This document shows, piece after piece, positions 31,007-39,095 of a stretch of 39,095 nt of DNA. This DNA comes from Carex sylvatica (lineage: Eukaryota; Streptophyta; Magnoliopsida; Poales; Cyperaceae). Made by a program: the position numbers and the translations under genes. Each line of letters begins with the position of its first letter. Positions within the stretch are counted from its first letter, which is position 1. The notes below the pieces were generated by a model. It made no database searches and was not told where the DNA came from. It saw only the letters and a program-made list of their open reading frames with translations. The stretch is from assembly GCA_964058845.1 (NCBI GenBank), contig CAXKVR010000100.1, positions 1-39,095 on the forward strand, given 5' to 3'.

Positions 31007-31321
31007 TTAGATATAGAATTGGGTTTGTTCCTGAACATCTACCCCAATCTCATCTAGTACGTTAAACTCAGTTTCTTCCTCAATATTATCTTTATCGAGA
31101 TTTTCGTCGATCGTCTCTGATATCATCTCAATCGTCGTATCAAGCTGCATTGACGGCTTCAGAAACTCCTCCACGATCTTTAATTGCTTGGCAGGCTCCA
31201 TTAGCTTGTATATGGCAGCCATGGCTTTGTTTGCACCTTTCATACCAGTTGAAATTGAAGTTGTAGCATACATGGCCTTGAGAACTTCTCTAGCTGATAC
31301 TTTCTTCTTGAAGATATTCAT
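31007..31321 (-). pseudogene. Internally deleted VPS2-like relic, block 2 copy
   Basis: Same 104-codon frame, same 75-codon deletion and same foreign tail as 12136-12450. Identical proteins in both blocks mean no further decay since duplication, which fits a recent event and does not by itself show function. Confidence 0.75.
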
Positions 31322-32071
31322 GATTCTTCTCTATTTTAGATCCAACGGGGCTAAGATCAATATATAACTGTAATATTTCCAAAAAAGACAATGTGATTCC
31401 ACAAATAAATACTACAAGTTTCCAAAAATAAAATACCCATTATAGAACATTCTAAAAAAGAACTAGCCACTATACCAACTACTTCTAAAATAACTATGCC
31501 AAAAATAGGTAATCCAATTTTCATACGTCTAAAAACTGCTTCAAAATCAAATGAACTTATGCGCAGATCATCAAAAAATAATTTTATATTGAATGTCGGC
31601 TTTGAGAAGTAATTATAGCAAACCCAAAAAGTATGATGGATCAAGGCCCAGTGATAAATTAGACGTATGAAACTTCCGCATTTAGATTCATATATTTCTG
31701 GTGTCTCCAAAGTAAGTTATAACCACTTAAAATTGACATGTGATATTTTATGAGGTAATGATCTATGGGTTTTTTATGACAAAAAATAATATTTAAAAAA
31801 ATTATTTACTATGCAATTGTACAGGACGGTAGGAATGTAGAAACTGTATTGGACGCTTCCTAGGCGCCTAGACGGGGGACTTTATATCATCTTATAAAGT
31901 AACTTAAATTTTCAGTTTGGATTCAACCCTTAGATTGAATTGGCTCGGACAATCTGAATACAAACTCAGATTTTGTGTTACATCAAAGAGATCGATTTTT
32001 AATGTTTTAACATATTTCAAAATTGATATCACAAATTTGATTTATTATTTTAGTGCAACGAATAAAAACAG

Positions 32072-32461
32072 AGAGATACCTCCATTTCGCTGCAATGATC
32101 GCCACATGTGCGCTCAGTTGGTTTTCTCCGATATCTTACTTGATCAATAGTACATACATTTATAATTAATATATACCTATTTGTAAAAAAAAAATGGCAA
32201 CTAATATTTAAGAAGATAATAGCATATCTATTGAATTTTGAATTAGATGGTTTGATACAATTAATCATTCGCTTTCAGATGTTTATGAAGAAGCCAGCGT
32301 TCACAAGATTTTCATTTAATCATATCATTTATGTTTATCACCTAAGCATATATAAGCATCATATATCCATGACTAAGAATCATTGATATTTTAGTCGAGT
32401 TCCTTGTCCAAAAGGTGATGATTAATTCATTATTTCCAGTACTAAAATTAAAGAACATGTA
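32072..32461 (+). repeat. Inverted-repeat left arm, block 2
   Basis: Counterpart of 13201-13590; pairs with 33655-34037. Confidence 0.83.
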
Positions 32462-33654
32462 AATCCAAACAGTGCCTTAATTGAAGAGGTTTATCAGGAG
32501 TTTTAAGAAAAAGCTGCTCCGAAAACGTGGATTTAAGATATTTATTAAGTAAAAATTGTTATCATATAAATATGGAGAGTGAATCAGAGGTTTGCGCCTC
32601 TTTAATTAGTCTTTCCTTTAACGAACGGTTATATAATAAGAAATTTCTTGAAATGGTTCAATTAGATATTATAAGTTTCATATTAGTCTTTGACTTTATA
32701 AAATATTATAAAAAAACATATTTCAAATGTCCTAATTCGGTTGAATCTTTTTATAATAAAATTATATATCATGTTTATATTTTTACGAAATGTTACCAAA
32801 AGATTTATAATCTTTATTATATTATTAAAAAGTGTTATAAGTATAAATAATAATAACTCAAATTTTTCGCAATTAACCAATTTTCCATAACATGCTTAAG
32901 AGATAAGAGCCGTTTATAAAAATAAAAATAAAAACGGAATAAAATAAGGAAGTAAAAAAAGCTGTAGGTAGAATTAGCAAATGTGCACACATGGCTATGC
33001 TAAGCGTCTCCAAAAGTTAGTTTAATTAGGTCAGTAGGCTAAGAGGGTTGGGAGCTGTAAAGGAATATATGCTAAGAGAGGATTGTAAATGTGATTTGAT
33101 TATTCTCTGAATCTGAAATTAACTAGATACCATGTCAGATAACTACTTGTGATACATTCCACTGTGCAAATGGGAAACTTGGTTAGGCCATGGGGTGGTT
33201 TCAAGATAATATAGAAGAGATGGTGTTCCTAATTATTGATACAACAATTTGAATGCTAGCCTCTTATAACTGTTCATTATAGGGACCCGTTATAACTTAT
33301 AAGAGAACCGTTGGTTGTGAACCATTAGAAGAGAACAGAGACATTTTCTATCAATTGGATCCTCTGACAATAGGCTTGCTATTTGAACTCTTATAAGAGC
33401 CTTGTTTAATACCGTAGTGATGTTAGTATATAAGTGGACAATTATTACTGAAATCTATTTAGTTAAGTCTTAAGAAAAATTACATGTTTTCAATGATTTT
33501 TTATAATTATTTACTTTTATTTTTAAACATATATTAATAAATTCATTAAGAAAAATTCGAGGTTCCGGTTCGAAACAGTTGATTCTTAGCAATTTGTTGA
33601 ATCTGATTCCACAGATAGCATGCTGATCTAAAATTTTACAACACAATTTCCTTC

Positions 33655-34037
33655 TACATTTTCTTTAATTTTAGTGCTGGAAATAATAAATTAATCATCA
33701 CCTTTTGGACAAGGAGCTCGACTAAAATATCAATAATTCTTAGTCATGAATATATCATGTTTATATATGTTTAGGTGAAAAACATAAATGATATGATTAA
33801 ATGAAAATGTTGTGCATCCTGGCTTCTTCATAAAAATCTAAAAGCGAATGATTAATTGTATCAAACCATCTAATTCAATAGATATGCGATTCTCTTCTTA
33901 AATATTAGTTGCCATCTTTTTACAAATAGGTATATATTAATTATATGACACCAGAAATGTATGTACTAAGTAAGATATTTGAGAAAACCAACTGAGCGCG
34001 CATGTGGGGATCATTGAAGTGAAATGGAGGTATCTCT
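33655..34037 (-). repeat. Inverted-repeat right arm, block 2
   Basis: Counterpart of 14784-15166; pairs with 32072-32461. Confidence 0.83.
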
Positions 34038-34614
34038 AGTTGGAGGAGAAGAAATCATTTTATATGCACAACCCGGCAATGAGGCTGCTACTCGTATATC
34101 AGCACGCCAACTATTACGGCTTAGACAACAAATTACAAATTTGCAAGGGACTCGCGCACAAATCAGACGTGTTGCTACTCGTACAAAGGCTATGTCTGCT
34201 ACAACTTCAATTTCAACTGGTATGAAAGGTGCAAACAAAGCCATACCTGCCATATACAAGCTAATGGAGCCTGCCAAGCAATTAAAGATCTTGAAGGTGT
34301 TTCAATTGCAGTTAACGCAGATTGAAACGACGATTGAGATGATATCAAAGAAGATGGACGAAACTCTTGATGAAGATAATATGGAGGAAGAATCTAAGAT
34401 TAAGGTACTGGATGAGATTGGGGTCGATTTTGCTTCTCAGTTATCCTCAGATCCTAAGGGTCGTATAGCTGCAACTAACAAGAAGAATGAAACGGTCACT
34501 ACTACTAGTCCCCGGAATGTTGCTCCGCCATCGACGAGGGGCCCAGAGTCCTCTCCAGAGATCGACGACTTGGAGATCGAAAAGGCTGGCATCTTTTTGT
34601 TGGATCTGCTATAA
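34024..34614 (+). pseudogene. Inverted VPS2-like relic, block 2 copy
   Basis: Encodes the same 196-codon frame as 15153-15743, with both frame changes and the lost poly(A) signal. It lies 3.2 kb from the 37788-38486 gene in opposite orientation (3' ends facing), so long read-through transcripts from the two could overlap. Confidence 0.82.
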
Positions 34615-34787
34615 ATAAACAATTAAACATATATTTGCACATAGTTCGATTTCTGTATGCTATCATAGCTATTATGTATGTTCTCGACCTTGCATCTTGA
34701 CTAGAACAAATTCAGCCTCAATAGAGTTTGCTGCACAGTTTTACAATGATAAAACAAAATGTTAAATTTAATTCAAAATTTTTTTAG

Positions 34788-34921
34788 GTGATCTCCGCAT
34801 AAGTTGTGTTGATTTAGAAGCAGTTTTTGGATGTATGAAACATGGATTAGTTATTTTTGGCATTTGTTATTTTGACCGTAGTTATTTTAGGAATAGTTGG
34901 CATAGTGGTTAGTTATTTTTC
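34788..34921 (+). repeat. Inverted VPS2-like upstream fragment, block 2
   Basis: Counterpart of 15917-16050. Confidence 0.68.
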
Positions 34922-36128
34922 AGCATGTTATGTAGTAGTGGCACACGGGAGCACTACTGCATACTGGTTATTTATTTATTTTATTAGGAACATTGTAGTG
35001 TTTTAAATACAGTTGAACTCTTTGTAATTGAATAAGAGAAAAATGAAATGAAATGAAGTTTTTGTCTACTCATATATTATTCTTCTCTCTTCTTCCTTTT
35101 GCATACTGGCACAAGGCAGCACTACTGCATTATGGCAAACTGATTGTGATTGTGCTTGTGATTTTAAATTTCCTTAGGATTGTTATTTCAATTACAAATA
35201 AAGAAAAATACATGTATAAATAATTACTTTCTTATTTGAAAACTATACATATATTTTTATCCATCTGTTATGTATGCATCGTCATTTTTTTTAATTAATA
35301 TTGAACACATTTCAATTGATTAAATTAATCATCACAGAAAATCCAAAATGTAAAGAAATCAAATAAACTAATATTTGCATTTCGGATTTTATATTGCCAT
35401 AGATTAACACTTACATCCCAAAAAAAGAGAAACAGTTCTCCACCATAAAACATAATTATAAGTGTGGAATACAATACCTGATTCTATATCATTGGCAATG
35501 GAATTCTCAAGTGCGAAGAGCTATTTCTGTGAGAACAAGACAAGTCTTTAATGACAAGAAATCCTTCTTGCCTTTACATTGTTTGATCGTGGACTAATTC
35601 TTTTCAAGGTAACAAGTTGTGGTCCTTGAAAATCATCTTCAAATTTCTTAATGAGTTTCTTTTCTCAATTCTTTGATGGCGGAAGAAAGAAAAAAACTCT
35701 CAGATTTTGTCTAAAATAATTGATGTTCATAAATTTGAGTTGTTTGTTGTCTTGTGGCTTGGGAACCTATCATTATATAGGGGTGCACTACTAAATCAAA
35801 CGTGGGTTGCACAAATTCTCTGAATAGACAGCTTTTCAAATTTTCAAATCTTCATAATCAGTCCATCAATAATTTGATCATTGCTGAAATATCTACACAT
35901 TTATGGACCACCCCTATTGAATAGATAGATTGTCTAATATCTTAATTTCACATTAAATCACTTATTGTGACAATCATATATAATAGTATACAATTCATTA
36001 TTATATTACATATATGCTCCATGTTGGATGCAGATCCAACATAATTAAGTGATAATATAAATGGTACCTCCATATTTAGACTTTTCCTTAAGCATTACTT
36101 TTAATATGATTATTAGTATGTCATTCTT

Positions 36129-37043
36129 TACTCATTAAAATGGAGTTCCTAATATGAAGATGCAGAACAAATTTGATTGGCTATTTTAGTTCGGTAGCAT
36201 GGGTCCACAATTGGTATATTTTCTTCTTAACTGTCTGATTGTAAACCAATACTTAGCATCCATTAAACAATCAAGGATACACATAATACTTGAGAGAAAA
36301 GGCACTCAAAAGCTCTATATTTTAAGTGGTGCTTCGTCGCCATGTTACATAATTTTCTCTCTCAAAATTAGCAAACAACTTGCCCCTTTATTCGAAAATA
36401 ATTCTGTGACATTCATGATTATGATGTGGCCACAATTGAACTGTTTTCCTCTTTCTCTGATTTAGTATGTAAATGTTTCCATAAGAAATTTTTTTATGTA
36501 CTATATATGCCATTTAAATTTAAATATTGAATTTTTGTTTTCTTCCTCCTTAAAAAAATATAATTAGAACTGATAATAAGATTCAATTATATCAAATAAT
36601 TGGAAAATAACAAAAAAATAATTCAATAATATTTTGTAAAATTTCTAATATTCGTAAACTTTGTGAATAATTTAATAATCCATTTCACTTTTCTATTAAT
36701 TCACAAAGGTGTTAACGACCAATAATTTGAACTTATTCACAAATATTGTTGCTATAATGGTGTTAGGGTTTAATAAGACCAATATAACCAGCAGCTTCAT
36801 TAACCGAATGCATGCGACATCTTTATTAGCTGAGATAGCAGATTGTACTAAAAGAAGTCAGGTAACAAATAATACAAACCTTCATTGACAAGTTAAAAAT
36901 AATTTATAATTTTGATTTATTACATGTTGATATAACATTAAATATATAAAATATGAGTCTAAATACGAAAGTTTAATGATGATGCCATAAATAAACCCAA
37001 GGTAGTTGGCACATTTTCCGTTGAAGAAGTTTCCCCGAGAGAA
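36129..37043 (+). repeat. Inverted distal upstream copy with insertion, block 2
   Basis: Counterpart of 17258-18172. The 600-bp insertion is at about 36204-36806. The matching parental promoter stretch in this block is at about 38924-39054. Confidence 0.72.
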
Positions 37044-37787
37044 ACATTTGAAATGTAAGCTTCCTCTATTAGTGCTTGGTCGTAACGATAGGAGATGGAT
37101 AAGTTTTTTAACAAAAAATTAGGTTAAGTACTTGACCTCTTGTATCGGTCTATTTTTTGTAGAACAGAACCAACTTAATATATGTCCGTTTCTAGTGGTA
37201 TACAGGTCAGAAACTGATAGAAGCCTGACATTATGTATTTGTTGGATTGTAATCATGAAAATGGTGAATCGTAAGAAATAATTATTAAAAACCGGTATAT
37301 TGGTCAAAACTGGATACAGAATCTTGGGTGCAATTAGTGGCTTTGTTTTCTTAATTTTAATTTATAACAAACATACAACATCAACAGAAACATTCCACAA
37401 TTAAATTTGACTATGATACTATTTACAAAAGAAGAAGACATACACACCATAATAACCAAAACAAGAACTTATCTAGCTATATATATATATACACGTACTC
37501 ACAATTTTGCTACAATAGGCACCCATTACATACATGCTAAAAAAAACTGTCTAGAAAAACTGTCCGTATAGAATTTTGCTACAATATATAGGCACTCATA
37601 ATTTTGCTACAATAGGCACCCACTACATACATGTTAAATTTTAACATTTTGTTTTATCATTGCAAAATTGTCTAGAAAACTCTATTGAGGCATATTTTAT
37701 TGTAGCCAAGATGCAAGGACCAGAGCATACATAATAGCTTTGATAGAATACAGAAATCCACCTCTAGGCAAATATATGTTTAATTGT

Positions 37788-38486
37788 TTATTTATAGCAG
37801 ATCCGACGCAAAGATACCAGCATTTTCTCCAAGTCGTCGATCTCTGAAGAGGACTCCGAGCCCACCGTCAATGGAGGATCAACATTCCAATGACTAGGAG
37901 TTACAGTGACCATTTCAGCCTTCTTGTTACTTGTAGCTATACGGCCCTTAGAAGCTGAGGATAACTGCAAAGCAACATCGACCCCAATCACATCTACTAC
38001 TTTAAACTCAGTTTCTTCCTCAATATTATCTTTATTGAGAGTTTTGTCGATCGTCTCTGATATCATCTCAATCGTCATATCAAGCTGCATTGACTGCTTC
38101 AGAAACACCATCATGATCTTTAATTGCTTGGCAGGCTCCATTAGCTTGTATATGGCAGCCATGGCTTTGTTTGCACCTTTCATACCAGTAGAAATTGAAG
38201 TTGTAGCATACATGGCCTTTGTATGTGAGGCAACACCTCTAATCTGTGCACGAGTTCCTTGCAAATTTGTAATTTGTTGTCTGAGCCGTACTAGTTGGTG
38301 TGCCAATATACGAGTAGCAGCCTCTTTACCGGGTTGTGTAGTCTTCTTTATCTCAGCCACAAGTTTCTTCTCCTCCAACTGTAGTGATGAAATTTCCCTC
38401 TTGACATTTCTTGTGGCAACGCCCATCTCTCTTTTGCTCGTCCTTAGAACTTCTTTGGCTGACACTTTCTTCTTGAAGATATTCAT
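37788..38486 (-). CDS. VPS2: VPS2.2/VPS2.3-like ESCRT-III subunit, second lineage (intact)
   Basis: A 232-residue Snf7-family protein and the uninterrupted counterpart of the copia-split gene. It is closer to what I recall of plant VPS2.2 than copies 1 and 2 (REMGVATR, VRLRQQITNLQGTRAQIRG). The layout is basic N-terminus, two long charged helices to about residue 110, short helices, an acidic patch (about 153-160, DNIEEETE), a Ser/Thr-rich linker and a C-terminal DDLEKMLVSLRR segment. In the MIM1 pattern the central arginine is Met222, while the leucines at 219, 223 and 226 and Arg227 are kept. The ATG at 38486 has A at -3. A TATATAT element (38525-38531) lies 39 nt upstream and AATAAA (37696-37701) 87 nt past the stop. 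No introns. It is the best candidate for a working gene in this lineage; expression cannot be judged. Confidence 0.86.
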   Translation of the reverse strand: MNIFKKKVSAKEVLRTSKREMGVATRNVKREISSLQLEEKKLVAEIKKTTQPGKEAATRILAHQLVRLRQQITNLQGTRAQIRGVASHTKAMYATTSISTGMKGANKAMAAIYKLMEPAKQLKIMMVFLKQSMQLDMTIEMISETIDKTLNKDNIEEETEFKVVDVIGVDVALQLSSASKGRIATSNKKAEMVTVTPSHWNVDPPLTVGSESSSEIDDLEKMLVSLRRICYK

Positions 38487-39095
38487 GATTCTTCTCTCTT
38501 GTAGATCCAATAGGGGTAAGATCAATATATAACTGTAAAATTTCCAAAAAAGACAATGCTATTCCACGAATAAATACTACAGGTTTCCAAAAATAAAATA
38601 CCCATTATAGAACATTCTAAAAAAAGAGCTAACCACTATACCAACTATTTATAAATAACTATGCCTAAAATAGCTAATCCAGTTTTCATCCGTCTAAAAA
38701 CTACTTCAAAATTGATCTCAAAAAAAAAAAAAAAAAAAAAAAAACTGCTTCAAAATCAACTCAACTTATGCGCAGATCATCTAAAACTTATTTTGAATGA
38801 ATTTTTAACAAAGGTTTCTCTATGCTGAATGTCTGCTTTGAGAAATAATTATAGCAAACCCACAAAGTATGATGGATCAAGGCCCAGTAATAAATTAGAA
38901 TTGGCTATATTTTTAATTCTCTCTCTGGGAAACTTCTTCCACGGAGAATGCACCAAATACCTTGGGTTTATTTATGGCATCATCATGAAACTTCCGTATT
39001 TAGATTCATATTTTATATATTGAGTGTTATATCTACTTGTAAGAAATCAAAATTATAAATTGTTTTCAACTTGCAAATGCAGGTTTTGTATTGTT
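38487..39095. other. Upstream region of the intact second-lineage gene, to window end
   Basis: Same as 24333-24941, including the A25 tract at 38720-38744. Open frames in it are promoter-region chance frames. Confidence 0.65.

Larger units (their letters stand above)
26419..39095. repeat. Large duplicated block, copy 2 (empty site; runs off the window)
   Basis: Repeats the first block with only scattered substitutions noticed, such as those at 29311, 33039 and 35887. It lacks the 4717 bp added by the copia insertion. The window ends at a position equivalent to 24941, so the last 1.5 kb of the block is not visible. Confidence 0.9.

Noticed and set aside
37906..38532. 208-codon frame antisense to the intact VPS2-like gene
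   Set aside because: Shadow of the real gene; Ser/Leu-rich composition is the complement of Lys/Glu-rich helices. The same applies to 2282-2479, 6114-6311 and 19035-19484.
1..39095. A new defence, toxin or biosynthetic system
   Set aside because: No such gene is present; the only genes are a VPS2-like family, one copia polyprotein and an OTU-like fragment.

Overview
This is AT-rich nuclear DNA from a flowering plant, most likely a eudicot; I cannot name the species. Evidence: a plant-type Ty1/copia retrotransposon primed by initiator-Met tRNA, a Helitron-like 3' end, AT-rich minisatellites, and a gene family whose products look like the plant VPS2.2/VPS2.3 branch of ESCRT-III. No tRNA, rRNA, CRISPR or bacterial features were seen.

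The only host gene family is an intronless VPS2-like (Snf7-domain) family, present as intact genes and relics on both strands. Three minus-strand reading frames are complete: 2170-2862, 6002-6694 (same predicted protein) and 37788-38486. A fourth (18917-24332) is split by a copia element. Relics are two 5'-truncated copies (9820-10223, 28691-29094), two copies with an in-frame internal deletion plus a replaced 3' end (12136-12450, 31007-31321), and two plus-strand copies with no proper start and frame changes (15153-15743, 34024-34614).

The layout is nested duplication. A 3832-bp unit (one VPS2-like gene plus flanks) occurs head to tail at 1-3832 and 3833-7664, then as a truncated third copy to 10223. 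A block of about 18.8 kb starting near 7.57 kb (truncated copy, Helitron-like segment, internally deleted gene, 1.97-kb inverted repeat, plus-strand relic, scrambled upstream fragments, VPS2-like gene) ends near 26418. It is repeated from 26419 to the window end and is nearly identical. Matching positions differ by 18871 before the retrotransposon and by 14154 after it. The 4717-bp difference is exactly the 4712-bp copia element plus one 5-bp target-site duplication, so block 2 holds the empty site.

The copia element (19428-24139, minus strand) looks complete and very young: LTRs alike base for base by eye, TSD, PBS, polypurine tract and one uninterrupted Gag-Pol frame with all catalytic residues. 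The most interesting themes are recent amplification of an intronless ESCRT-III gene whose C-terminal VPS4-binding motif lacks its usual arginine, sense and antisense copies that could feed small-RNA production, and the occupied/empty pair that orders events in time.
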